Under the pieces are notes generated by a model. It saw only the letters and a program-made list of their open reading frames with translations. It made no database searches and was not told where the DNA came from. A stretch of 64,000 nucleotides of DNA from Terriglobia bacterium (lineage in GTDB: Bacteria; Acidobacteriota; Terriglobia; UBA7540). Position 1 is the first letter of the stretch. Each line of letters opens with the position of its first letter. The DNA is taken from positions 1-64,000 of the forward strand of contig JASHON010000136.1 in NCBI GenBank assembly GCA_030041095.1, read 5' to 3'. Position numbers and translations under genes: made by a program. This document shows positions 52,529-61,845 of this stretch, in pieces.

Positions 52529-53419
52529 ATGGCCAAGAAAGACAGAAAGCCCCCCAAGCCTCACCAAACAGACTTCAAAAATGGAACCGACGCGACGGGC
52601 GTCGAGCAATATTGGCACGTGTTGGGACGTGCGAAGCTCCACAGGGTGCCGAAGGATTATAAGTACGCGGAAGAACTGGCCTATCTTCAACTCGAACTGA
52701 TTAAACTCCAGGAATGGGTGCGCATGAAACGTCTGCGCGTTTGCGTGTTGTTCGAGGGACGTGATGCGGCAGGGAAGGGCGGAGTGATTAAGCGCGTCAC
52801 GCAAAGCCTGAATCCTCGCGTGTGCCGCGTGGTGGCTTTGGGAACCCCGACTGAGAAGGAGCGGAGCCAGTGGTACTTTCAGCGTTACGTCGCGGAACTG
52901 CCATCCAGGGGGGAGCTTGTGCTGTTTGACCGGAGTTGGTATAACCGCGCCGGCGTGGAACGCGTGATGGGATTCTGCACGGAAGAAGAGTACCGGGAGT
53001 TCCTGTGGGCTTGCCCTCTATTCGAAGAGATGCTGGTTCGCTCCGGGACCATTCTGATCAAATACTGGTTCTCCGTAAGCGACGAAGAACAGGAGCGCCG
53101 CTTCCAGGAGCGGATGGGAAATCCGGCCAAGCGCTGGAAGCTGAGCCCTATGGATCTCGAGTCCCGGCGCCACTGGGTGGATTATTCGCGGGCAAAGGAC
53201 GAAATGTTCTCCCACACGGACACCCGGTTGAGCCCGTGGCATGTGGTGAATGCGGACGATAAGAAGCGCGCCCGCTTGAACTGCATTGCACACCTGCTGT
53301 CCCAAATTGCATACCACGATATGGCCCCGATGGAATTTCCGCTGCCTATGCGTCAGTCCGATTTGGGCTACAAACGTCCCAAAATGTCGAGCCAGGAATT
53401 CGTGCCTGAGATTTACTGA
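52529..53419 (+). CDS. ppk2: Polyphosphate kinase 2
   Basis: A 296-residue P-loop kinase transferring phosphate between polyphosphate and nucleotides. Walker A is VLFEGRDAAGKGGVIKRV, the lid and Walker B region FDRSWYNRAGVERVMGF, and the C-terminal block RAKDEMFSHTDTRLSPWHVV is characteristic of PPK2. The single-domain length matches ADP- or GDP-type enzymes; which nucleotide is used cannot be read from the sequence. The first 30 residues are basic. GGAG lies 8-9 nt before the ATG. Confidence 0.93.
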   Translation: MAKKDRKPPKPHQTDFKNGTDATGVEQYWHVLGRAKLHRVPKDYKYAEELAYLQLELIKLQEWVRMKRLRVCVLFEGRDAAGKGGVIKRVTQSLNPRVCRVVALGTPTEKERSQWYFQRYVAELPSRGELVLFDRSWYNRAGVERVMGFCTEEEYREFLWACPLFEEMLVRSGTILIKYWFSVSDEEQERRFQERMGNPAKRWKLSPMDLESRRHWVDYSRAKDEMFSHTDTRLSPWHVVNADDKKRARLNCIAHLLSQIAYHDMAPMEFPLPMRQSDLGYKRPKMSSQEFVPEIY

Positions 53420-53621
53420 ATCTCTTGGCCGCGCACTTTCATTTCTTCAAACCCGCATGCACGGCTCTGCGAGACTCCACGCAAACGCCTTCCAAATATG
53501 AGGCCGGCGGCGTGACGCCGCATGATATTGCAAAGTAAATATTGCGTTTCGAATGCATTTTTGACCCCACTTACAATTCCTCCAGGACGATAAGTGCATG
53601 CGCTTGTACCCGTTTCCAGGT
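53420..53621. other. Region upstream of the sigma54 promoter, possible enhancer sites
   Basis: No gene is supported. Two direct ATATTGC copies (53525-53531 and 53539-53545) are spaced 14 bp apart, centred about 110 bp before the predicted transcription start. This suits an enhancer-binding protein site for the sigma54 promoter, but only position supports that. Confidence 0.35.
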
Positions 53622-53637
53622 TGGCACAGTATTTGCA
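53622..53637 (+). promoter_or_regulatory. Consensus sigma54 (RpoN) promoter
   Basis: TGGCAC-AGTAT-TTGCA matches the -24/-12 consensus, with GG at 53623-53624 and GC at 53635-53636, separated by the required 10 nt. Transcription would start near 53648, 23 nt before a small ORF. A bacterial enhancer-binding protein would be needed. Confidence 0.8.
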
Positions 53638-53670
53638 TGAGCAGATTGCGAAAGGGACGGTTCGTGAAGC

Positions 53671-53844
53671 ATGGGACGCTGGTTGTTTGTGTTCCTTCTA
53701 TTCGGGTTAATACTCGCAGGAACGTGCGGCGTTGAATCCGTCAGCCGGCTCTCCGCGCAAGTGGAACAGGTTTCGTTTCTGGTTGTACCGTCGGTCTTCG
53801 CACTGGCAGCGGTTGTCGGCCTGGGAATGCGGAGGCACGGTTGA
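53671..53844 (+). CDS. 57-residue membrane peptide behind a sigma54 promoter
   Basis: The frame from ATG 53671 to TGA 53842-53844 encodes MGRWLFVFLLFGLILAGTCG (signal peptide or first helix), a short polar stretch (VESVSRLSAQVEQ), then a second hydrophobic stretch VSFLVVPSVFALAAVVGLGM ending RRHG. The tail, Val-Pro then a helix then Arg-Arg, resembles PEP-CTERM sorting signals, although the Pro-Glu-Pro box reads Pro-Ser-Val. A weak AAAGGGA lies 13 nt upstream. It sits alone between a sigma54 promoter and an intrinsic terminator. Function unknown. Confidence 0.6.
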   Translation: MGRWLFVFLLFGLILAGTCGVESVSRLSAQVEQVSFLVVPSVFALAAVVGLGMRRHG

Positions 53845-53908
53845 CTTAAAGGGTTCCGGGGAAGGGGCCGTCTGGCGTTCGCCGGTAACAATTGGAGTTT
53901 GTTCGGAT

Positions 53909-53940
53909 AGCCAGCGAGAAGGTTTTCGCTGGCTTTTTTT
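53909..53940 (+). terminator. Intrinsic terminator of the sigma54 transcript
   Basis: AGCCAGCGA (53909-53917) pairs perfectly with TCGCTGGCT (53926-53934) over 9 bp, with an 8-nt loop and a run of seven T (53934-53940). It ends the transcript begun near 53648, which would be about 290 nt. The 64 nt before the hairpin are G-rich and could be structured (GGCGTTCGCC, among others). Confidence 0.9.
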
Positions 53941-54025
53941 GTCTCCAACAGGTTGCGCCGGTCTGACGATTGACTGAAAAACTTCCTGCCGGCCTTGGAA
54001 ATGCCGTTCGGGCTACGCCACTTAA

Positions 54026-55855
54026 ATGCACACAGAGCCAAAAGAAAAAAATCAGGGCTGGCGAGCCTGGAAAGAGCGGCTCCAGGCCCTGAAGAATATT
54101 CCGCCTTTGCTCGGGTTGATGTGGAAATCAGGGCCGGGCACGGTTGTCATGGGCGCTGGCTCGAGGTTGGCTGCTGGCATTGTGCCTATCGCAACCCTCG
54201 ACATCAGCCGTCTGATCATCAAATACCTCGTCGGGCTAAGCCACAAACATCCACTGCCTCACGATTTCTGGTGGCTGGTGGCGCTGGAGTTTGCGTTTGC
54301 GGCCGGTGGAGCATTGTGCGGCCGCCTCATCGACTATTCCGATACGGTCCTCGCAGACCGCTACACGCGCTACATCAGCGTTCGCGTGATGGAGCACGCT
54401 TCGCATCTCGATTTGGTTCATTACGAAGATCCCGGCTTTTACGACAAGCTCGAGCGGGCGCGCGTGCAGGCGACCGACCGTCTGGCGACCATACGGATGA
54501 CGGGCCAGCTGCTGCAGCAGGTGGTAACCACTGCGAGTTTTATCGTCGGCATCGCTTTCTATGCGCCGTGGTTGTTGATGATTCTCGTGCTTTCCATCGT
54601 GCCTGCTTTCCTGGGCGAAAGCCATTTTGCGTTCCTGAACTACGCGCTCAAATTCCGGCAAACGTCCGAGCGTCGGCAGCTCGATTACCTGCGCGTTCTC
54701 GGCGCGAGCAAGGATAGCGCGAAGGAGCTGAAGCTTTTTGGCCTCGGCTCGTTCCTCAGCGGTGAATACGGGCGCATCTCCGATCGCCTTTTGAAACAGG
54801 ACCTCGCGCTCGCGCGGCAGCGAGGTTGGGTGACGTCGTTACTTTCTGTTGTCACCACTGCCGGATACTACAGCACCTATGGCATCGTGATTTACAGGAC
54901 GATTACGGGCCAATACAGCATCAGCGATCTCTATTTTCTGATCGGTGCAATCGGCGGCGCCAGCTCCAACATTCAGACGATTTTTTCCACGTTCTCAGGC
55001 ATTGCAGACCAGGCGGTTTTTCTCACTGATCTTCTGGAGTTCTTTGAGGTTCGGCCGGCCGTTAAATCCTCGCCGAACGCCATTCCCGCGCCGCGCCCGA
55101 TTCGCGACGGTTTTGAGTTTCAAAACGTTTCCTTCGCCTATCCCGGAACCACGAGACTTATTCTAAGAAACCTGAGCTTTCGATTGGAGCCGGGGCGACG
55201 GATCGCGCTGATCGGCGAAAACGGGCAGGGCAAGACGACTATCGTCAAGCTCATCACCCGGCTCTACGATCCCACGGCCGGTGAAATCCTCCTGGATGGG
55301 GTTAATTTGCGGGAATACAACCTTGAAGACCTCTCACGGGAGATCGGCGTGGTCTTCCAGGACTTCATGCGTTACGAGATGACGGCAGGGGATAACATCG
55401 CCGCTGGCCGGATCGAAGAGCGCCGGAACGTCGCCAGAATACAGGGAGCTGCGCAGCAAAGTGGCGCCCACGACCTCATCGACCGGCTTCCCGCCGGATA
55501 CCAGCAGATGCTGGGACGCAGATTTGAAGGCGGCGTAGACCTCTCGGGCGGTCAATGGCAGAAAATCGCGCTGGCGCGCGCTTACCTGCGGGACGCCCAA
55601 CTTCTGATTTTGGATGAGCCAACGGCGTCGCTCGACGCCCCCTCCGAGCATGAAGTCTTCAACCGGTTCGCAGACTTGACGAGCGGCAAGATGGCTTTGC
55701 TCATCTCTCACCGGTTTTCAACGGTGAGAATGGCGGACAGCATTATGGTTCTCGAGAACGGCAGAATCTCTGAAGCTGGAAGCCATGGCGAATTAATGAT
55801 GTCCGGCGGCCGATACAGCGAAATGTTCGAGCTGCAGGCTTCAAGCTACCGATAG
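54026..55855 (+). CDS. ABC exporter, fused membrane and ATPase domains (MsbA/NdvA-like)
   Basis: A 609-residue half transporter. About six membrane helices occupy residues 40-330. The ATPase domain has Walker A IALIGENGQGKTTIVKL, Q-loop VVFQDFMRYEMT, signature DLSGGQWQKIALARAY, Walker B LLILDEPTASLDAP and the switch His in LISHRF. NBD spacing fits lipid or glucan exporters. It is followed 24 nt later by an NdvB-like glucan synthase gene. NdvA/ChvA exporters of cyclic glucan belong to the same class, so a cooperative role is inferred from gene order. Confidence 0.9.
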   Translation: MHTEPKEKNQGWRAWKERLQALKNIPPLLGLMWKSGPGTVVMGAGSRLAAGIVPIATLDISRLIIKYLVGLSHKHPLPHDFWWLVALEFAFAAGGALCGRLIDYSDTVLADRYTRYISVRVMEHASHLDLVHYEDPGFYDKLERARVQATDRLATIRMTGQLLQQVVTTASFIVGIAFYAPWLLMILVLSIVPAFLGESHFAFLNYALKFRQTSERRQLDYLRVLGASKDSAKELKLFGLGSFLSGEYGRISDRLLKQDLALARQRGWVTSLLSVVTTAGYYSTYGIVIYRTITGQYSISDLYFLIGAIGGASSNIQTIFSTFSGIADQAVFLTDLLEFFEVRPAVKSSPNAIPAPRPIRDGFEFQNVSFAYPGTTRLILRNLSFRLEPGRRIALIGENGQGKTTIVKLITRLYDPTAGEILLDGVNLREYNLEDLSREIGVVFQDFMRYEMTAGDNIAAGRIEERRNVARIQGAAQQSGAHDLIDRLPAGYQQMLGRRFEGGVDLSGGQWQKIALARAYLRDAQLLILDEPTASLDAPSEHEVFNRFADLTSGKMALLISHRFSTVRMADSIMVLENGRISEAGSHGELMMSGGRYSEMFELQASSYR

Positions 55856-55879
55856 CGTGCCGGGTAGATCATTTAAGAA

Positions 55880-58800
55880 ATGAAACACGCAAATCAAGCC
55901 GCTCGTGAACCCTGCTCGACATCTACTTTTGGTCTCAGCGGCCCCGGTCCGGCAGCTTCAGGTGAGGTTCCATTCGACGCCTCGGAGGCGGAAAATGAGC
56001 TTGCCAAGTTGTGGTCGGCGGCGCGTCATGAAATAGCGCAATGGACTGCGGAGCCATGCGAGGAGGGCCGCCGCAATCTCCGGGCGCGCTGGCGGAAGGC
56101 CTTTCTCTCCTTCCAGCGAGCGAAAAAATGGATACGCGATCGAGCACGGAACGGACAGAAACTCCCGGAGGGTGTGTATCCCGCGGCCGAGCACGCTCCG
56201 CGAGTGAGGCTGGCTCTGCGCGAAACGCGCGACGCACTGAAGCATCAAACGCCCCCGCCGCTTCCCCTGGTCCAGCGCGGCCAATCTGAAATCGTCCCGC
56301 GTGTCTATGCTTTGGTCCGCAGTTTCCTTCAATCTTCACAATTTCTTCTGAAGGAGCACAGTCTGTTGCACTATCTCAATGCGGCCCAGGAAGACTTGTT
56401 CTTAGAGCTGAACGAGCTTTGGGCGCTGAAGCCGATGTTGCAGTTGGTGGCGCTTGAGGAAATTGCAGCGGCGCTCGATCTGCTTTGCCGGGATTCGCAC
56501 GGCGGAGGCGAAGCTACAGAAACAAGGGAACGGTTTCTGTGCTGGCCGCTCGCAACGCTCTTGTCCTTGCTTCAATCGATCGAGCATACCGATTGGATAT
56601 GGATTTTCGAGCAAGCCAGCCGTACGGAGGCGATTCTTAAAGAAGACGCTGTCTACGCTCAGATGGACTCCGAGAGCCGTGATGGTTATCGGGAAGTTAT
56701 CCGGGAACTCAGCGCCTCATCGGAAAGCTCCGAGACGGAAATTGCCAAGGCAGCCATTGCGCTTGCCATGCAGGCGCCAAGCTGCAGCAAGACAGAAGCG
56801 AGCGGTAAGAATTCCCCGGCCGCCGGACGCAGGCGCCATGTTGGCTACTACCTGGTCGACGACGGGAGAATGCGCCTCGAAAGGCGGATTGACTATCGGC
56901 CGCCGTTTCACCGCAAACTCGAGCGGGCGATCCTTCGCGCACCTGAAGGGTTTTACGTGATCGGAATCGAGATGATGACAGCAGGCATCATCGCGTTCCT
57001 GCTGAGTGGGCTTAATAGGTTCATGCCGCCGCTGAGCGCGCTGGCGCTACTGTTGCTGCCGGCAACCGAATCCGCTGTGAGGATCATGAACCAACTCGTC
57101 AACTTTCTCATCCGGCCACGGTGGCTACCGAAGTTAGACTTTTCAAGTGGAATACCGGCTGGATGCGCAACGATGGTTGTGGTTCCCACTCTCCTGCTTT
57201 CAGAGAGCCAGGTGCGGAAGACTGTGGACGATCTTGAAGTGCGGTATCTCGCGAACCCGGATCCGAACCTGCACTTCGCTCTGCTGACGGATTCGCGCGA
57301 TGTAGCTCATCCCTCAGAGGAGAAGAAAAAACTCGTCCGTCTTTGTGTGAGCCTGGTTGAGCGTCTCAATAGGAAATACCGTACCGAGCGCGCCGGCACG
57401 TTCTTCCTCTTTCACCGCGATCTTGTTTACAACTCCACTGAAGGCGCCTGGATGGGTTGGGAGCGAAAACGTGGCAAACTGCTGGATTTGAACAATCTGC
57501 TCCGTGGAGGCCCTGATAGTTTTCCCACCAAGGTCGGTGATCTCTCCATTCTGCCGCGCATTCGTTACATCATTACGCTAGACGCGGATACCCAGCTTCC
57601 TCGCGACGTTGGCCGGAAGCTGGTGGGCACGCTGGCTCATCCCTTAAATCGCGCCATTGTGGACCCGCAAACGAATACGGTCACGAAGGGTTACGGAATC
57701 CTCCAGCCTCGCGTGGGCATCAGCATCTCCTCCGCCTCCCGGTCGCGGCTGGCAAGAATTTATTCAGGGCAGACCGGCTTCGACCTCTATACGCGCGCAA
57801 CCTCCGACGTCTATCAGGACCTCTTTGGTGAAGGCAGTTTCACCGGAAAAGGCATATACGAAGTGGATGTCTATCAGCAAGTGTTGGGACGGCGCTTTCC
57901 CGCAAACGCTCTGCTGAGTCACGATCTGATTGAAGGCTCGTACGCAAGGACCGGCCTGGTTTCCGATATTGAGGTGATTGACGAATATCCTTCGCACTTT
58001 AGCGCGTATAGCCGGCGCAAACACCGTTGGGTACGCGGCGATTGGCAAATCCTGCGCTGGCTTTTCTCGCACGTGCCAGGCTGCTCCGGAGAGCGGGCGC
58101 TGAATCCACTGTCGTTCATCTCGCGCTGGAAAATCCTCGACAATCTGAGACGCAGCCTGATTGAGGCGGCCACGCTTGCCCTCCTGGTCGCTGGCTGGTT
58201 CTTTCTTCCCGGCGGTCCGGTCTATTGGACGATTGCCACACTCGTGCTCATCGTATTGCCTTCATACCTGCAGTTTTTCATTTCTTTGACGTTGGTGATG
58301 GACTCAGAGAATTGGAGTGGCGCGGTCAAGCAAGCGGTCAATGGTCTCGTCGTCGAACAAGTGAACGTCCTCTTCACCATTGCGTTTCTGCTGCATCAAG
58401 CCCTGATGACACTCGATGCAATCGTGCGCACGCTCGTTCGCCTGGTCCTGACCCACAAACGGCTGCTGGAGTGGGAGACAGCCGCAGAAACGGAGCTCGG
58501 AGAGGAGAGGAGAACTCCAGTGGAGTTTTGTCTGGACCTCACTCCGTGGGTCTCATTGGGTTTGGCCATCAGCCTGGCGTCGGTCTGCCCGCACTCGCTC
58601 CCGGAGGCGCTGCCGTTCCTCTTCGCGTGGGCGTGCTCGGGAGCGATGCGTCATTGGATTGATAGCCCGTTGCCGCCTTTGCGTTATCGGTTGTCCGCTG
58701 AGGACACTCAATTTCTGCGCAAATCGGCTCTCTGCACCTGGCGATTCTTTCGCGAATGGGGCGGAAGAGCGGCGAACGGGCTCGTTCCAGACAACGTGCA

Positions 58801-60499
58801 GGAGACGCCGCTTGCTTCCGCAAATATCATCTCACCTACCAACCTCGGCATGCTGCTCGCGGCCCGGCTTGCGGCTTTTGATCTGGGCTACTTGACGGCC
58901 GAAGATTTCGCGGAGGAAACCGAACTTACTTTGACGGCAGCGCTTCGCCTTCCCCGATTCAAAGGCCACTTTTACAACTGGAATGACATCCAGACGCTCC
59001 AGCCCCTCCCTCCGCTATTCGTTTCCACAGTCGATAGCGGAAATCTCGCCGCATGTCTCTGGATTCTGAAGCAAGGCTGTGCGGAGCTGGAAGGACAGCC
59101 GCTCTTTCGCAAAGCGTATTGGAATGCATTGCGCGATCTTTTAGCTCTGCTGAGAGAATTGGCCGGAAAGCAACCGTCTTCCGCGGCGATTGCGACGCTC
59201 GAAGAGCTGCATGGCATATTCGACGCGTGCGGTGACGAGCCTGGCTTGTGGATACTCTCTCTTCCGGAGCTGGAAGAGAAGGCGGCGGAAGTCTTGAAAA
59301 GTCTTCCGCAGGATAATGGCCTGCCAGAGCGCTGCGCCCTGGTTTGGTGGTCGGCGGAGCTGCGTGCCCGCCTCGCTGCGATTCGAGCCACAGCCGAAAA
59401 CTTCACGCCGTGGCTGCTTCCCAAATACCGGGCCTTCTTTCTGCGTCCCGGCACGCGGCCCATCGTAGACGCGGCAGACATTACTCTGGGCACGCTTCCA
59501 GGAATTTTAGGCGGACTCGCGGATCGGCTGCATGGACTGAGCGAGAGCGACGACATCAGTCCCAGAGTGCGCTCGGACGCACGCATGACGTTGGGCGTCA
59601 CTCAAGCCTGCTCGGATCGTCTTCGTCGCTTGCTCGATTCCCTTCGCCAATCAGCGTCAATTGCCGACGCGCTGGTGGCAGGTATGGACTTTCGCTTTTT
59701 GTATAACTCTGCGCGGCGTGTTCTATCCGTCGGATATAGCGTCGCGGCCGACCGCCTGGAAAAGTCCTGTTATGATTTCCTGGCGTCGGAGGCGCGAACG
59801 GCGAGCTTTGTGGCGATCGCCAAGGGCGATATCGGGCAGAGAAGCTGGTTTCAGCTTGGGAGAAGGCATACCGTGTTTCACGGGCAGCGAACGCTGATGT
59901 CCTGGTCCGGAACGATGTTCGAATACCTGATGCCGGCGCTGTGGATGAAATCGTATGGAGATACGATCCTCGGCCAAAGCCAGAATACGGCCGTTCGCTG
60001 CCAGAAAATCCTGGCTTCGAAAGCGCGAAGACCGTGGGGCGTATCGGAAGCTGCATATGCGCTGCGTGACGCCACCGGCCGCTATCAATATAAATCCTTC
60101 GGCCTTCCTCCGCTTGCCCTGAAACAGGATATAACACCCGACGTAGTCTCGCCCTATGCCACGTTCCTCGCCTTGCCGATCGATCCCCACGCAGCAATGA
60201 GAAATCTGAAGCGAATGCAGCGGAAGGGCTGGTTCGGTGTTTATGGGTTCTACGAGTCCGCGGACTACAATCCTCCGGGCGGGCACAAAGGTTCGGAACA
60301 CGAGTTGGTACGCGCGTGGATGGCTCATCACCAGGGTATGATTCTGTTGGCGCTGAGCAATCAGCTTTCGGCATCGGCGATGCAACGGCGCTTCCACGCC
60401 GAGCCACGAGTGCAAGCCACGGAATTCATCCTTCACGAACACGTTCCGGATTCCATGCCCGTTGTCCCCGCCGAAGCGCCGCTGCTTTCTGTCGGGTAG
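55880..60499 (+). CDS. NdvB-like glucan synthase: GT84 plus glucoamylase-like domain, no phosphorylase domain
   Basis: A 1539-residue membrane protein. The N-terminal 350 residues are helical and soluble. Membrane segments lie near 356-405, 760-805, 825-855 and 885-925. Between them is the GT84-type glycosyltransferase: ALLTDSRDV, TLDADTQLPRDVG (D568, D570), GEGSFTGKGIYEVD, LLSHDLIEGSYAR and RKHRWVRGDWQ. After the membrane region comes a glycoamylase-like domain (about 1310-1525: MSWSGTMFEYLMPALWM, WGVSEAAYALRD, ARAWMAHHQGMILLAL-like). Typical NdvB/Cgs proteins are about 2800 residues and add a C-terminal GH94 phosphorylase domain that limits chain length; this one stops after HEHVPDSMPV. The stop region shows no obvious frameshift continuation. 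Confidence 0.88.
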   Translation: MKHANQAAREPCSTSTFGLSGPGPAASGEVPFDASEAENELAKLWSAARHEIAQWTAEPCEEGRRNLRARWRKAFLSFQRAKKWIRDRARNGQKLPEGVYPAAEHAPRVRLALRETRDALKHQTPPPLPLVQRGQSEIVPRVYALVRSFLQSSQFLLKEHSLLHYLNAAQEDLFLELNELWALKPMLQLVALEEIAAALDLLCRDSHGGGEATETRERFLCWPLATLLSLLQSIEHTDWIWIFEQASRTEAILKEDAVYAQMDSESRDGYREVIRELSASSESSETEIAKAAIALAMQAPSCSKTEASGKNSPAAGRRRHVGYYLVDDGRMRLERRIDYRPPFHRKLERAILRAPEGFYVIGIEMMTAGIIAFLLSGLNRFMPPLSALALLLLPATESAVRIMNQLVNFLIRPRWLPKLDFSSGIPAGCATMVVVPTLLLSESQVRKTVDDLEVRYLANPDPNLHFALLTDSRDVAHPSEEKKKLVRLCVSLVERLNRKYRTERAGTFFLFHRDLVYNSTEGAWMGWERKRGKLLDLNNLLRGGPDSFPTKVGDLSILPRIRYIITLDADTQLPRDVGRKLVGTLAHPLNRAIVDPQTNTVTKGYGILQPRVGISISSASRSRLARIYSGQTGFDLYTRATSDVYQDLFGEGSFTGKGIYEVDVYQQVLGRRFPANALLSHDLIEGSYARTGLVSDIEVIDEYPSHFSAYSRRKHRWVRGDWQILRWLFSHVPGCSGERALNPLSFISRWKILDNLRRSLIEAATLALLVAGWFFLPGGPVYWTIATLVLIVLPSYLQFFISLTLVMDSENWSGAVKQAVNGLVVEQVNVLFTIAFLLHQALMTLDAIVRTLVRLVLTHKRLLEWETAAETELGEERRTPVEFCLDLTPWVSLGLAISLASVCPHSLPEALPFLFAWACSGAMRHWIDSPLPPLRYRLSAEDTQFLRKSALCTWRFFREWGGRAANGLVPDNVQETPLASANIISPTNLGMLLAARLAAFDLGYLTAEDFAEETELTLTAALRLPRFKGHFYNWNDIQTLQPLPPLFVSTVDSGNLAACLWILKQGCAELEGQPLFRKAYWNALRDLLALLRELAGKQPSSAAIATLEELHGIFDACGDEPGLWILSLPELEEKAAEVLKSLPQDNGLPERCALVWWSAELRARLAAIRATAENFTPWLLPKYRAFFLRPGTRPIVDAADITLGTLPGILGGLADRLHGLSESDDISPRVRSDARMTLGVTQACSDRLRRLLDSLRQSASIADALVAGMDFRFLYNSARRVLSVGYSVAADRLEKSCYDFLASEARTASFVAIAKGDIGQRSWFQLGRRHTVFHGQRTLMSWSGTMFEYLMPALWMKSYGDTILGQSQNTAVRCQKILASKARRPWGVSEAAYALRDATGRYQYKSFGLPPLALKQDITPDVVSPYATFLALPIDPHAAMRNLKRMQRKGWFGVYGFYESADYNPPGGHKGSEHELVRAWMAHHQGMILLALSNQLSASAMQRRFHAEPRVQATEFILHEHVPDSMPVVPAEAPLLSVG

Positions 60500-60616
60500 C
60501 ACGCCTCCGTGGTTGAAGCCCGAAGTAAACGCGAGGCGCAGAGGCCGGTATCAAACGCACCCCATCTCCCGGCGGGCGGAGGGTACTGCCTTGCGTGCTC
60601 AACTGCTGCAAATGTA

Positions 60617-60632
60617 GGGTATTTGAGTACCC
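60617..60632. repeat. Inverted repeat in the convergent gap before the MscS gene
   Basis: GGGTA-TTTGAG-TACCC forms a 5-bp stem with a 6-nt loop, in the 169-bp gap between the convergent glucan synthase and MscS genes. There is no T-tract. It might be a weak convergent hairpin or a protein site. I see no gene in this gap. Confidence 0.35.
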
Positions 60633-60668
60633 CGTTCGAAGGGCTCCTGCTTTGGTTGCAGCTTGGCG

Positions 60669-61775
60669 CTATGCGCCACTGTTCGTGGTCTGCACCGCGT
60701 CGGCGGACCGTTGCAGGGCGCGGCTGCCCCCCACCTCGACCCGCGTCCTGGGCAAGCATTGCGGGTATCGCTCCTGGAGGAATTTGACGAGCCCTTCCCG
60801 CACATAGCAGCGCAGATTCCAAAGCTGTGGCGAGTTCGGAGAATCCATCAGCGCCCGCAATGTGATCGCGTGCTCGTCCGCGTCAGTTACCTGCAGGACG
60901 CAGCACTGGCCCAGCCAATCGGGAGAAGACTCAACGAGGCGACGAAATTCCGCGCGGACGGCATCGACGGGAACCGTGTAGTCCGTATAGATCAGAACGT
61001 ATCCGAGCAGGTTTGAGGTCGTGCGTGTCCAATTCTGGAACGGCTGCTCGATGAAGTAGGTGAGCGGAACGACAAGCCGGATGAGATCCCACACGCGCAC
61101 CACAACATAGGTGGTCCCGATCTCTTCAATCCATCCCCACTGTCCGTCTACGATCACCACGTCATCGATCCGAATGGGTTGCGTCAGCGCAATTTGAAAG
61201 CCGGCAATCAGGTTGCCCAACGTTGATTTGGCCGCCATGCCCAACACCAGGCCTGCGATCCCGGCAGAGGCTAGGAGACTGGCGCCCACTTCCCGTATTT
61301 GGGGAATCGTCATGAGCATGATGGCCAGGGTGATGATCGCAATCACGATGATGACGATCCGGCGGAGCACGCGGACTTGAGTGTGGATTTTTCGCGCGAC
61401 AAGATTATCCTGAACGTCGGTGCGATAGCGGGCTGCGACCAGATCGCCAAGCACGGTGGTGACTAAAATCGCGAACCAGGCCACCACGGCTATCTGCCCC
61501 AGGCCCAGGACGTGCGCCAGCACCGTTCTTGCTGTGTGGGGAATCGGAACCAGGGACACCACGACCAGCAGAGCGAGGAAGATGAGAAGCCATTTCGCCG
61601 GTGCGCGGCCATGATGGATGAGAGAAGCTTCAAGCGCATGACGCTCCGGATGACGCACAACGCGCTTCAAAAGAGCAAACACCACGCGGTGGGCGGCCAA
61701 GGCGATCACAATGGCCGCCACGACGATGCCCGCGGAGATCAACAGCCCCTCTCCATGTCTCATCAGGACTGCCAT
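60669..61775 (-). CDS. MscS-family mechanosensitive ion channel
   Basis: A 368-residue inner-membrane channel. Four helices precede the pore helix (ASLLASAGIAGLVLGMAAKSTLGNLIAGFQIALTQPIRIDD begins at about 170), which has the Gly/Ala pattern of TM3 in MscS. The cytoplasmic beta domain follows (DVVIVDGQWGWIEEIGTTYVVVRVWD; then LTYFIEQPFQNWTRT). The C-terminal 80 residues are alpha/beta. ATG 61775 is preceded by AAGGAGG at 8 nt; an in-frame ATG at 61799 lacks one. It probably protects against osmotic down-shock; its proximity to a glucan synthase, also osmotic-stress related, may be coincidental. Confidence 0.93.
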   Translation of the reverse strand: MAVLMRHGEGLLISAGIVVAAIVIALAAHRVVFALLKRVVRHPERHALEASLIHHGRAPAKWLLIFLALLVVVSLVPIPHTARTVLAHVLGLGQIAVVAWFAILVTTVLGDLVAARYRTDVQDNLVARKIHTQVRVLRRIVIIVIAIITLAIMLMTIPQIREVGASLLASAGIAGLVLGMAAKSTLGNLIAGFQIALTQPIRIDDVVIVDGQWGWIEEIGTTYVVVRVWDLIRLVVPLTYFIEQPFQNWTRTTSNLLGYVLIYTDYTVPVDAVRAEFRRLVESSPDWLGQCCVLQVTDADEHAITLRALMDSPNSPQLWNLRCYVREGLVKFLQERYPQCLPRTRVEVGGSRALQRSADAVQTTNSGA

Positions 61776-61845
61776 GAATCGAACCTCCTTGGCCCGCATT
61801 ATTCATGAATTGCTACCTGCGCATCAACCCAGGAAGGAGTTGACA

